DNA of 64,000 nt from Adiantum capillus-veneris (Eukaryota > Streptophyta > Polypodiopsida > Polypodiales > Pteridaceae), in NCBI GenBank assembly GCA_014529385.2, contig CM043968.1:126237018-126301017 (forward strand), written 5' to 3'. Position 1 is the stretch's first letter; each line of letters starts with the position of its first letter. The translations under genes and the position numbers were made by a program. Positions 45,783 to 57,002 of the stretch are shown in pieces. The notes under the pieces were generated by a model that worked only from the letters and a program-made list of their open reading frames with translations, did not search any database and was not told the origin of the DNA.

Positions 45783-48664
45783 CATCAACCACGGATTATG
45801 TGCAATGAGATCATATATTTATTGCCTTTGTGCATGTATGGTGCAATTACTGATTTTGTTCCTACTAGTGCCGGTTCTCATGGAACATGAATTGGACGCA
45901 ATCAATAACTTGTTGAGCTTGAAATGTATAGTCACGCTGGAACTAGAGATAACTCGCAGACTGACCTAAATTGGTAGACATATGTTATGACTTTGCAAAA
46001 TTAGGGATTGGTCCCAAGACTTGTGTCTTCTCCTATGTCCTAGGCACTATTGCAGATGTAGTCTATGTAGACACAACAATGGACATCATGGAGACCGTAC
46101 TTGTCATTATCGGCATTGTTACTGTAGAAATTGTCGTAATAGAAGAAGATAGGATGAACACCATCCACCCCACTTCACTCCTTGCTTTGGCAGCTTGGTT
46201 TGTCTCGTCAAGGCCTGCAACCTCCACTCTTCCATTTCCTATTTCCATCTTTTGGTAGGGGGTTGTTGCATTCCATCTTCTGAATGAGAAGTAACTGCTA
46301 ATTGGGAAGTTGTGCTCCCTGTTCATGGCACTGACCAGTGAGGCATGACAAATTTCATGTATTGGCAGACAAGGTCTCATAGCCCACCTTCTCCCATTCT
46401 TCTTTCACCAAGGTAGCAGTGCTAGCTATGGAAACCCTACCTAGCCCATGATGCCATTCTGGTGGAACTAAATGACCCATGGGGGGAAAGGGCGTTGGAA
46501 GTGGAAATGATTGAAGCCACAGATACATTCACCCAGGTCAACCCAACCAAATTGGGTTAGTTTGTAGAAAAATGACGTGGATATGAGTCTACTCTAGACT
46601 TTTTGCAAACCGTGTCTCCTTCTTTGGATCGAGCTTACGAAGTAGATACTAAGTAGCATTATTCGATAATCAAGAGACAAATAATATGCAAATAATAGGC
46701 GTATTATTCATTAACACATATTATATGTCCGTTTTATTCAACACCACATCAGCGAGTTGAAGGGGGGCCATATAACTTCTTCTTCTTTTTATCAAAAGTT
46801 TTTTTTTATTTAAATGTATATAAGTAGATAGTGTTGCCTCTTGTGCACATTTGACACTTTCGAAGGTAATCAATGTGTAGAGAAACTTTTACAAAAGTAG
46901 ACTGGAAGTTAATGAAATAGTTTTACAATAGATTTTGATTGAAAATAATTTAATTTGTTCATGATCAAAAGTTGACAGGTAATATATTTTTAAGGATCAA
47001 AAGTTTAAGCCTTGTATGTTTTGTAGAGCTCGGTCTCTTACTCTATGCAAGGTGTTTTTTTAAAGGAGTCACTTGCCATGTGCTTAATTAAATGACACTT
47101 GGAAGTAATTAGTGAAATAATTTAGGATATTGTCATTGTGTACAAAGTGTCCTATGACTTTAGGTAATGAGTTTGTGAAATATAACATACTAGAGGTTAG
47201 TTTTACTTAGTTTAGTGTTCAATTTTGATGTGCATAGATTTTCTCTCTTCATAGAGCCATTCACACTATGCTCTCACTGAAATTTAAATTTAGGAATAAA
47301 ATTTCCAAATATATTGATATTCAATTAGCTTTATTTAGATTGTAAGATTTGTCATACTGTCTGATCATACATATGCTTGAACTGCAGATAAATAAGTGCT
47401 TAAAGATCTATGTTGGAGTGTCAAAACTTCATGTTCGTACTTCAGATAGATATGGTAATCGTCAAGGTCTACGATTGATTATCATTTAGCAATGTCACTT
47501 GTAGCTCACGTAGCTTTTGCATTTCATAATGATAATCATTTCCAAGACTTGCTTAACATTATCGATTATCGTACTGTGCAAAATCTGCAAGCTTGCACTT
47601 TAGATAAATAGATATAGTTCAATGTGAAATGATTTGATTTATATGTACTGTTTTTATAAGTTATCAAGATTATATATTATCATAATGTGTGAAAGCCACA
47701 AGATTGCACTTTAGATAAATCAATGTAGTAGGATGTGAACACAACATGATCAAAATGTTTTGTTTTAAATCATTATCTCTTTTTTTGTTTGGAACGATGT
47801 GGATCGATTGTCATGAGTTGATGCATAGTGAATGAAAGACCATCATTGCTTATTGTAAATTGATAATGTAGATTGACTTTGACCATATGAATGCTATATA
47901 GAGTGTGAGTCTCATCGATAATGTAGATATGTTTTGATCGTTATATTGATAGATAGAGCATGAGACTAATAGATAGAATATGAGACCCAATATATTTTGT
48001 CCATGAGTCTGATAGATAGAGCATGAGAATAATAGATAGATTATGAAACCTAGTAGATTCTCTACTGATTCGGAGAGTTTCTTGAGTTGTTTGATTCTTA
48101 AATTATTTTTGACCTCGAAATTGATAGTTGAATTTGCTATTGCTAGCAGATTATCCTTCTGCAACATGGTGTAAGGACATGAGTGGAGTCATGTATATGA
48201 GTGTGTGTCAAAAGGATATTTCCCAATTGAAATGCTTCCTATGGCCATGATTCCTGTGGCCATGATTTCAATGGTAATGCAACTAGAATCAAATAGTATT
48301 TGATTCTAGTGCTTGGCAATGTGGAAAAGTTTACAGCCTCGCCAAGATATATCTATGTTAGATTTCCTAAGTACTCTTGCAAAGCAAAGTAGATTATTGT
48401 AGCTAAAAAGAAATGTGGTGCAGTGGCTGCTTGAGCTGCACTTGAGATGGACACAAGCTTTTGTGGGTGCGGTATACCATCTCGAGTATACCATTCAATG
48501 CTATGTGTAAACCCATATTTCAAGATGCTTTGATGAGCACAACCAAAAAAGGGTTTGCGTGTCCTAATTATAATAAGACGTGCGTTGAGTATCTAGATAA
48601 AGTGAAAGACAGTACTGAAGCCATCCTCAAGTGCATGGTGATAGACTTTGTTCGTGCATATGGT
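45783..48664. other. Sequence between the CACTA element and element C
   Basis: AT-rich, with no convincing gene. 46320-46570 resembles 27200-27440 in inverted orientation (see H). An open stretch at 48461-48673 runs up to the truncation point of C and has no recognisable domain. Confidence 0.5.
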
Positions 48665-48666
48665 TG

Positions 48667-50226
48667 CACTTAGAAGGTACTGCATTGACATGGTTTCAAC
48701 CAATGAACATAGGGGGATTCCATGACATTGACCATTTGCTAAGAGAGTTTGCTGAGGAATTCTCAAAACGAGGGATTAAGCACAATACGGTCTCACAAAT
48801 ATATGCTTTTAAACAGAGAGAACACGAAAAAGTGAAGGAAGCTTCACTTCGCTTCAAACAATACATTGAGAGATGTCCAGTACGTGAACGACCACAAGAT
48901 GACAGACTATCTGTTCTCTTTATTGAGGGACTGAGGAACGACACTCTCAAGAAGGACTTGCACTTGAAAGCTTGTACAAGTTTCGAGCAAGTAACGAGAG
49001 AGGCATTGTACTTAGTGGATAACTGTACGGTTTATGGAGAGGTGTCAGCGGATACAGATTTTGCATCCAGTAGCTCCTCCTCCGTAGCGAGCGAGACTAC
49101 CACTAAAAAGAATGTTCAAACAACAACCATGCCAAATGTAGAGCAAATGATAGAAGATGCTCTAAAAAGGATGGCACCATACCAAAAACCATTGCCAAAA
49201 CCACTGAAATGGTGTGCTATTGAACAAAAATGGACAAATCATCCAACAGAGGAGTGCTATTACAACAAAGGGTATGTAAGGGAGCGCCAGTATGCACCTC
49301 CTGCTCAGTTAGCACCACCTCAGATACATCCAGCACCTCGATACCCAACGGGAAATGTACCGGGACCTATGGGGATAGAAAGAACGCAACCGGTATTGGG
49401 ACAACAACCACCTTTACCAGGAGCAAGACCAGTGGGCATTAGATATGCACCAACCTTAGAGAATCAGGAAGAACAAGCCTTAGTGCCTGTTCAAGCCTAT
49501 TACGAAGAATCGGGTGCACACATGTCTCCGACAGTGTATTACCCACCAGAAGAACCAAAACAACCAGAACCATGGGGCATGATGGGGAATGTTGGAACAC
49601 CAATAGTTACAAGTGCTTCTGATGAAGAGAGATACAATATGGACGCAAGAACATTGATGTTCATAGCTCATGGAGGGTTAACAGGACAAAGACCATCCTA
49701 TCCACAAAGGACGAATCAAATGGCACCAAGACCAGCACTAGGACCTTGTTACAAGTGTGGAGGTGACCATCTGATGAATGTTTGCCCACATACGGAAATC
49801 ATTAGAATAACCGCTTATTGCACTGAGTGTGGGGTTACTCACTTCATTGAGGATTGTTCAAAGAATCCAAACAAAGTGCAAAAGACGACATTGAATATGC
49901 TAGAAACTATTCCTACCACCAATGGGTCTGAAAATGAAACTTTGATACCAACGCAAGTTGTTACTAGAGCTCAAGCTAAGAAAACCACTAGAGAACCTGA
50001 GAATGGAAAGTTAGCGACTGACGTGGTTAGTCAAGGACCGCGGAGTCAGAAAAACACATGGAAAGCTAGAAAAGCACGCATGAAGTTGAGAAAAGAACGT
50101 GAAGACGCTATTCTAGCTGAGGAACTAAAGCAAACTAAAGCTAGATTAGAAAAACTTGAGAGTCAAAACGGGAAACGAGAGATGAGCCCGGAAAAAACGA
50201 AACAAAGAGTATCAAAGAAACAATGA
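48667..50226 (+). pseudogene. Element C gag, N-terminally truncated
   Basis: Opens in the middle of the capsid core (LEGTALTWFQ), then KRGIKHNTVSQIYAFKQ and EALYLVDN blocks, a proline/glutamine-rich linker and two zinc knuckles, CYKCGGDHLMNVC and CTECGVTHFIEDC, about 15 residues apart. Both have CX2CX3HX4C spacing, one residue shorter than the standard retroviral knuckle. A highly basic, coiled-coil-like stretch (KARKARMKLRKEREDAILAEELKQ) ends at the stop at 50224-50226. The stop overlaps the ATG of the next frame (ATGA). In B and D the same region reads through, so a one-base shift is the likely cause. Confidence 0.88.
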
Positions 50227-53200
50227 GCTTAAGCTCAGGGAGATCAGTGCTAGTTGACAAAGTACACGAACCATTGGACGCACTGATGAGAGCTTACGAA
50301 GCTAGGTTAAAGAACAACCAAACACAAGAACAGAGGTGGATGACATACCCAAACGCGGAATTGGAAAAGCAGAGACTTGAAATGTGCCAGAGAATGATCG
50401 AGACTGCACAAGCCTTATTAGAACCACCAAAAGAAACAATGAATTATGGAAAGGAAAACCCAATTCAACAAGAGACTATCGTTTCACGGGTAGCTGAAAA
50501 GACTCCCAATGCACAAAAGCCTGAAAATACACACAAGGATGACCGCATAGTATTGAACACAACCGATCAGGAGATAGAGAGTTTTCATCCAGTCATACAG
50601 AGGTCTTACGGAAGAGATGATGATTACAATGAATTTTGGAAACAAGTGAGAGAGGCAAACTTTGCAAACGAGCTAAGTTGCCAAGCTAATCAGACAAATT
50701 GGGAAAAGGACATCAGGAATCCTCCCATAGTGGAATTTGAGGCAGGATCTCAAGTGGACTTGGATCTGCAATCTTACTGGGGAGATGGGGGCTCTGTTAG
50801 AACAATGGAGAGCAAACCTCATTCACTGAAAACCTTACCTTCATACTTAGGAGAGTATGAAGCAAAATCCGAGATTAGAGCACTTCCCTCACGAAAAATC
50901 TCATCAGAAAAAGTCATGGACTCGCAAGGATTGATAGAGATTTTGTCAACACCAGTGACATGCACTATCACTCTAGCTGAGATTTTGAGGCTAAGACCAC
51001 ATATGTGGACCACTGTAGGAAAATTCTTGGAGAAATTCGGGATAAAAGATCCAACATCGAGATTGCAAGAGAGCATAGAGGAGCTGAGCAAGCCACAAAA
51101 GAACGCTAAGCATGTACCCTTAAACAAGGTCGGAGAGTATTGCGAAGGTGAAGAGGGGAATACAACCTTACCAGTTGAATTCCAAGGAGTGAAGACAATG
51201 GCAATACTAGACAGCGGAGCAGGGGTAGCCATTGCTACAAAAGAAATCTGGAAAAAATGGGGAAAACCAGCAATAAGGAAGACTAGGTTGAAACTCCAAT
51301 TAGCAGATGGACACATGGAGAAACCTATGGGGTTATTAGAGAAAGTCGTAGTGACTTCTTGCGGCATTGAATACGAACATACTTTTGCTATTGTCGATTT
51401 TGCCAAGGAGAATAACTATGATATCATATTGGGAAGACCATTCATGAGACATTTGAAAATGGTCCAAGATTTGGGCTACGATCACATATACTTGAGAAAT
51501 ATGGAAACCACTACACGTGTGAACCTGAAAGACCATTGCTACAAAGATGTGAACCGAACACCGGTGGAGGAGTTTGATTCAGCTACTTTGGCGGGATCCA
51601 AATTTCCAGCTTGGTTAGGTAAACCCAAGGAGTTATGGATGTGTGGAGCTTCAAAATGTGGAAGTATGAAACGAGAAGATTGTGTTTTAGAAAGGGCTAT
51701 CGAAGACGAAACTTATGTAGGAGAACCCTTTCCAGAGGACACGTTTGAACCATTAGAATGGACACACATTCTAGCAACCCTAGATGTTTGTGCAATTCCA
51801 GATGGTCCCACAACGCAATTTTGCAATAAGGACGGGTACGACGTGGTTCCGTATTTCATGTTGAGAACTGTACTCGAAAAAGAAACTGAAAAGAACAATA
51901 CACTGGAAAAGGAAGATGAAGAAGAGGTGTTTCACGACATTCCCAATTATCCAGAGTGGGGAAATGAAGCAGACAACGAGTCAACAGACAATTTAAGCGG
52001 AAATGAAGAAACTATAATGGATGTCCGATTTTATGATTTTCCGAACCAAACTAAACAACGCCAGAAACACTATAGAGCAAAGAAAAAAACAAAAGGGGTT
52101 AGAACCAATCCGATGCCTAGAATAAGAGGAAAAAATCAATTCCTAATGCTAGTAAAGGCTGAAGATTGTGTTAAGGATAAGATTTCTGGAAGAATGAGAG
52201 GCAGTGATCAAAAGAGCTTACGAAAAGACAAAAGAGGCTCAAGAAATCAAGTTCAAAAGAATGGAACGAAAACTGAAACAGAAAAATCAGAAAAGAACAA
52301 GCGCAACAGAGAATACACGGAGTCCAAGTTAGAACGTAGAAACAAGTACAGAGAGCTCAAGAAAACTCTGAAGGAAGTTTGTACGACAGAAATTGAGAGT
52401 GGAGAGGACGAAAACGTCAAAATCAAGGAAAACATGGATGTTCCCTCTCACTATAGGAAATTCACAATAGAAGATAGGAAGGTGATATTAACCCCACCTA
52501 TTCGAGAGAGGAAGGAGAACGAATCTTATGACGGACCGGAGGATGCAAAAAAAGTTGATTTAGCAACTTCAGGTGAGCCACCTAGACCGGTCTACATAGC
52601 CACAAATTTGTCTCCAGGCGAGGAAGAGAGACTTTTGAGTCTTCTCAGAGAGTATAGGGATGTGTTTGCATGGTCTTATAAGGACTTAAAGGGAGTTGAC
52701 CCATCGATATGCCAACACTCAATCCCACTGAAACAAGACGCAAAGCCTAGCAGACAGAGACCATACACATATAATGATACTTTTGCTAAGCGAATCAAGG
52801 AAGAGATAGATAAGCTAATGGAAGCTGAATTCATATACGAGATTGAACACACCGATTGGGTATCTCCGATTGTGGTAGTACCTAAGAAGAACGGAAAACT
52901 CCGAGTGTGTGTCAACTTAAAGAAAGTGAATGCTGCAACAATCAGGGACAATTATCCCCTGCCGATAACTGATCATGTTCTAGAGCGTGTATCAGGGAAA
53001 ACAGCATACTCCTTTCTTGATGGTTTTTCAGGATATAACCAGCTAGCCATAGCGCCAGAAGATCAACATAAAACAGCTTTTGCAACGGAGTGGGGAATTT
53101 ATGCTTATCGAGTTATGCCTTTTGGTCTAACCAATGCTCCCGCAACCTTCCAGAGGCTGATGACACATGCTTTCAAAGCATACTTAAGGCTGTTTCTAGA

Positions 53201-54551
53201 AATCTACATGGATGACTTATGTGTACATTCTCTACTGAGAGATGAGCATCTAGAACACCTAAGAAAAGTATTTGAGAAATGTAGGACATATCGCATTTGT
53301 CTCAATCCTGAGAAATGTGTGTTTATGGTCCGACAGGGCAGAATTCTGGGACATATTGTCTCACAAAACGGAATATCCACGGATTTAGAGAAGATAAAGG
53401 TTATAGTGGATATGCCTAGACCAACCAATGCGAAACAAGTACAGAGCTTTATGGGACATTGCGGATATTATAGACGATTCATTTACATGTACGCTATAAT
53501 AGGCCAACCACTTTACAGGCTAATAGTGAACTTTGAATGGACAGAGGAGTGTGAGGAATCGTTCAAGAAATTGAAAGAGACACTCATTACTGCTCCAGTC
53601 TTGAAATCACCAGATTGGGAGAAGATATTCCATGTGCATATAGATGCTTCGGCATATGCAATAGGATGTATTCTGGCTCAGCCAGAAGAAGGAAGCATGG
53701 ATTTTCCTATCTGTTACGTCAGTCGACAGCTCAACAATGCAGAGAAGAATTACACCACAACAGAGCGAGAAGGATTAGGAATGATCTATGCTGTGAAGAA
53801 ATTTCGGCATTATCTTCTAGCCAACAAGTTTGTGTTTTTTACGGATCACCAAGCCTTTCTCTACCTAGTGAATAAACCATGCAATACCGGGAGAATAGTG
53901 AGATGGTTCATTATCTTACTGGAATTCGACTTCACGGTAGTAGTAAAGAAAGGAAAAACACATCTTAGAGCTGATCATCTTTCGCGATTGACGAATGGAG
54001 AAGACCCTATAGGAGTAGATGACGACATGCCAGACGCGTACTTGTTCAACATAGAAATGATACCTAAGTGGTCTCAAAATGTCGTTAACCTATTAACCTA
54101 TGGAGGAGAGTTCGATAGAAGAGACTACAACCTGAAACATATTGCTATTCAGCAATCCAAGAATCTTCAATTGATTGCAGGAAGGTTGTATCAATTGGGA
54201 AATGATCATGTTTTACGACTATGCATCAATCCTGAGGAATATAATATATATCTGCGCGAAGCACATGTTCAGGAATGTGCATTTCATTGTTCAAGAAGGA
54301 ACACATATAGGAATTTGTTACAATTGGGAGTCTATTGGCCAGGAATGAAAGAAAGCGTACATGAATATGTCACTGTATGTATTGTATGTTCATCAAAACC
54401 GCCAGCCGAGTATTCGACATTATATCAGATAATGATCGCTCCAGAATGGAGTCAGTATATTGTTGAATATCTCACAAATAGAACTTTCCCAGAAGGAACG
54501 TCAAAAGCTCGTCAGAAATCTGTAGAGACAGGGCTAGAGAGTACGCTTTAA
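50223..54551 (+). CDS. Element C protease-RT-RNase H-integrase N-terminus
   Basis: 1442 codons in one frame. Retropepsin: catalytic Asp at codon about 330 (ILDSGAGVA), then IILGRPFM. A charged linker follows (codons about 480-780). RT: VFAWSYKDLKGVDP, then WVSPIVVVPKKNGKLRVCVN, VMPFGLTNAPATFQRLM and an intact YMDDLCVHS site at about codon 995. RNase H: FHVHIDASAYAIGCIL (about 1138) and FFTDHQAF. A first integrase zinc module follows (H and H near codons 1346-1353; CIVC near 1386-1389). A second module starts (WSQYIVEYLTNRTFPEG) before a one-base shift around 54515-54540 ends the frame. RT and RNase H look catalytically intact. The start shown overlaps the gag stop by 4 bp. Confidence 0.9.
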   Translation: MSLSSGRSVLVDKVHEPLDALMRAYEARLKNNQTQEQRWMTYPNAELEKQRLEMCQRMIETAQALLEPPKETMNYGKENPIQQETIVSRVAEKTPNAQKPENTHKDDRIVLNTTDQEIESFHPVIQRSYGRDDDYNEFWKQVREANFANELSCQANQTNWEKDIRNPPIVEFEAGSQVDLDLQSYWGDGGSVRTMESKPHSLKTLPSYLGEYEAKSEIRALPSRKISSEKVMDSQGLIEILSTPVTCTITLAEILRLRPHMWTTVGKFLEKFGIKDPTSRLQESIEELSKPQKNAKHVPLNKVGEYCEGEEGNTTLPVEFQGVKTMAILDSGAGVAIATKEIWKKWGKPAIRKTRLKLQLADGHMEKPMGLLEKVVVTSCGIEYEHTFAIVDFAKENNYDIILGRPFMRHLKMVQDLGYDHIYLRNMETTTRVNLKDHCYKDVNRTPVEEFDSATLAGSKFPAWLGKPKELWMCGASKCGSMKREDCVLERAIEDETYVGEPFPEDTFEPLEWTHILATLDVCAIPDGPTTQFCNKDGYDVVPYFMLRTVLEKETEKNNTLEKEDEEEVFHDIPNYPEWGNEADNESTDNLSGNEETIMDVRFYDFPNQTKQRQKHYRAKKKTKGVRTNPMPRIRGKNQFLMLVKAEDCVKDKISGRMRGSDQKSLRKDKRGSRNQVQKNGTKTETEKSEKNKRNREYTESKLERRNKYRELKKTLKEVCTTEIESGEDENVKIKENMDVPSHYRKFTIEDRKVILTPPIRERKENESYDGPEDAKKVDLATSGEPPRPVYIATNLSPGEEERLLSLLREYRDVFAWSYKDLKGVDPSICQHSIPLKQDAKPSRQRPYTYNDTFAKRIKEEIDKLMEAEFIYEIEHTDWVSPIVVVPKKNGKLRVCVNLKKVNAATIRDNYPLPITDHVLERVSGKTAYSFLDGFSGYNQLAIAPEDQHKTAFATEWGIYAYRVMPFGLTNAPATFQRLMTHAFKAYLRLFLEIYMDDLCVHSLLRDEHLEHLRKVFEKCRTYRICLNPEKCVFMVRQGRILGHIVSQNGISTDLEKIKVIVDMPRPTNAKQVQSFMGHCGYYRRFIYMYAIIGQPLYRLIVNFEWTEECEESFKKLKETLITAPVLKSPDWEKIFHVHIDASAYAIGCILAQPEEGSMDFPICYVSRQLNNAEKNYTTTEREGLGMIYAVKKFRHYLLANKFVFFTDHQAFLYLVNKPCNTGRIVRWFIILLEFDFTVVVKKGKTHLRADHLSRLTNGEDPIGVDDDMPDAYLFNIEMIPKWSQNVVNLLTYGGEFDRRDYNLKHIAIQQSKNLQLIAGRLYQLGNDHVLRLCINPEEYNIYLREAHVQECAFHCSRRNTYRNLLQLGVYWPGMKESVHEYVTVCIVCSSKPPAEYSTLYQIMIAPEWSQYIVEYLTNRTFPEGTSKARQKSVETGLESTL

Positions 54552-56968
54552 TAGGAGATCAACTCTATAAGAGAGGTAAAGACAACCAGCTTAGGATTTG
54601 CGCATCAGAGTCTGAGTATGTGATAATCCTGGAGCAAGCTCATGGAGGAGTAGGTGGAGGCCATTTCTCAGGTGATAAGACAGCAAAACTTGTCTTAGCC
54701 GCAGGAATATGGTGGCCAACATTACATATGGACGTTGAGGAATATGTTAAACGGTGTGATGACTGTCAGCGGACCAAAGTACCACTTAAAAGAGATGATA
54801 TGCCGCTTAGACCAATGATGGGGGCAAGAGCTTTTGCAAAATGGGGGATTGATTATGTCGGACCCATTTCACCTCCTGCATATAAGACTCATGCACAATA
54901 CATCATTGTGGCTACAGACTATCTAACAAAGTGGGTCGAAGCAAAGGCAACTCAAAAAGCAGATGCCAGGACCACGGCACAATTTCTATATGAATACGTC
55001 TTTGTACGATATGGATTGCCAATAGAAATTGTGAGTGATCGAGGCACACATTTCATAAATGAAGTGATAGAGATCCTTCTAGATGAATTCATGGTAATCC
55101 ATAGGAAATCAACCCCGTATCATCCACAAGCAAACGGACAAGCTGAAGCAACAAACAAGACCATATGCACGGTCCTTACGAAGATTGTATCTGAGTCGAG
55201 AACTGACTGGGACCAGAAGTTGCATTCAACATTATGGGCATATAGGGTAGCATATAAAACATCAATAGGAACAACCCCATATAACATGGTTTTTGGGCTA
55301 AATGCTATCTTACCAATAGAATTCTTGATTTCAACCTTAAGGGTGGCTAAGGATCTAGAGTGGACAGGGCACGAGCTCTCTGATAGAATAGATGACCTGG
55401 AAAAGCTAGATGAGCTTCGCCTAAAAGCAGTAGCTTCCATCTACGCTCAAAAAAGGCGACAAAAGGAATTTTTTGATAAGCATGTGCGGACTAAAGAGTT
55501 TAAAGTTGGGGACTATGTCCTAGTTTACACTCTGAAACAGCATGCTAAGAAGCTTAAAAAGCGAGGGATGGGACCTCTGGTGATTAAAGATCTATCACCA
55601 AGTGGAGCCGTCAAGCTTGCTACATTAGACGGAGAAGAAATGCCCAATTGGATTAGTGGATGCAGAGTGAAAAAGTATCTGTTGCCGCTAACACAAGACA
55701 TGCTTCTCAAAATACATCAAGAAAAGCTGCGTGTCCAGAAAAAGAAAAAGATTGAGGAGGAAGCGCAAGCCGAGGCGAAGGAAAGAATGGAGAAAAGAAG
55801 ACTACTGCGTCAGAAACAGCGCAATGAAGGAGCAATACGAATAAACGCAGTCAGTATAACAGAACTGGATAATGACAAAGAAGAACCCATCGTTGAATGC
55901 AAAGTAGGAACCAACCAAATCAAAGCCAGAGCACTATTGGATTCAGGAGCTCAAGCTAACCTACTTTCACTCAGTTTGTATAGACAATTGACAAATGACA
56001 CTAAACTACAAACTGCCAAGAAAGAGTTAAAGAGTTACTCTGAGAATTCAATCAAAACTGTCGGATGCACAGTTTTACATATACAGATTAACCAATATGT
56101 GTATCCTCATATGTTTTACGTGGTTGAAGACCAAGCTACACAACATCCATTATTGCTAGGACAACCATGGCAGAAGCAATATAATGCAATGATTGATTGG
56201 AGTTCTAATTCAGTGCTTATCAAATACGAAGGTGAAAGTCAATCAATTAAGTTCACCAAAGGAGAAGAGCCAACTCCAAAGGACGAATCCAAAGACAAAG
56301 ATAAACAACAACCAGAGAAAAAGAAGAAGCAATGGCAACCAAAAGTTTCTATACAACAGGATTACTCTTCGACGAGGAATTCTCAACAGTGGATAAGGAA
56401 GACAAGCAATAATATAACAGCTCAACCTTGGAAAAAAACGGAGTCAAAGTTGGTATGGAGACCAAAAAAGGCTGTGCCAGAGAAAACAAAGGTGGAAAAC
56501 AGAGTCTTCAATACCAGACAACAGAGTGATTCGAGACAATCAAGGACAGTGAAACAGATCTGGATTCCAAAGAAGTTCATGATGGCACAAAGCTATAGCA
56601 AGCAAATTTGGATCCCAAAGATTCGTAAACAGGAACTCCCTTCAATACAATCAACAAAAACTCCTAGGTATTTCAAGGCGAGGAAATCAACACACAGAAC
56701 AAAGCAGGTTTGGGTCGCAAAGAGTTTTTGGCAAGCACAAGCAAAGCGGAAGCAGATTTGGATTGTGAAAAAAGACAACAAGGTAACGAAGAATCCATCT
56801 ACTGATTCTACTACCGAAGTGCCAAAACCAACCCAAAACCCGACCACCAATCCTTCAATCAAACAAAGAGCAGCTTTATTGGAAAGAATGTTGTATCGTC
56901 GCTCTACAATTGCATTGGGAACTTATGACCAAAACAACTACAATGCTTCACCCACAGACACTTCATAG
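54552..56968 (+). CDS. Element C integrase, second retropepsin and W-[IV]-P-K tail
   Basis: The integrase frame continues from 54552 (YALIGDQLYKRG); the first ATG is near 54620. Zinc region: HGGVGGGHF and CDDCQ. DDE residues: WGIDYVGP (codon about 75), VSDRGTHF (about 139) and GQAEATNK (about 176). A GDYVLVY...WISGCRVKKYL C-terminal module follows. A second aspartic protease-like domain begins at codon about 437 (ARALLDSGAQANLLS) and closes with LLLGQPW about 80 residues later. The tail (codons about 545-740) is very basic and repeats LVWRPKK, QIWIPKK, QIWIPK, QVWVAK and QIWIVKK. Ends at TAG 56968. All integrase catalytic residues are present. Confidence 0.9.
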
Positions 56969-56989
56969 TCATCCGGGAGGACTCAGACT

Positions 56990-57002
56990 AGGAGGGGGGA
57001 GG
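56990..57002 (+). other. Internal polypurine tract of element C
   Basis: AGGAGGGGGGAGG, 22 bp after the stop codon and 6.1 kb before the terminal tract; equivalent to 42927-42940 in D. Confidence 0.7.

Noticed and set aside
48461-48673. Possible coding exon before element C
   Set aside because: Seventy codons with no recognisable domain, running across the truncation junction; not supportable as a gene.
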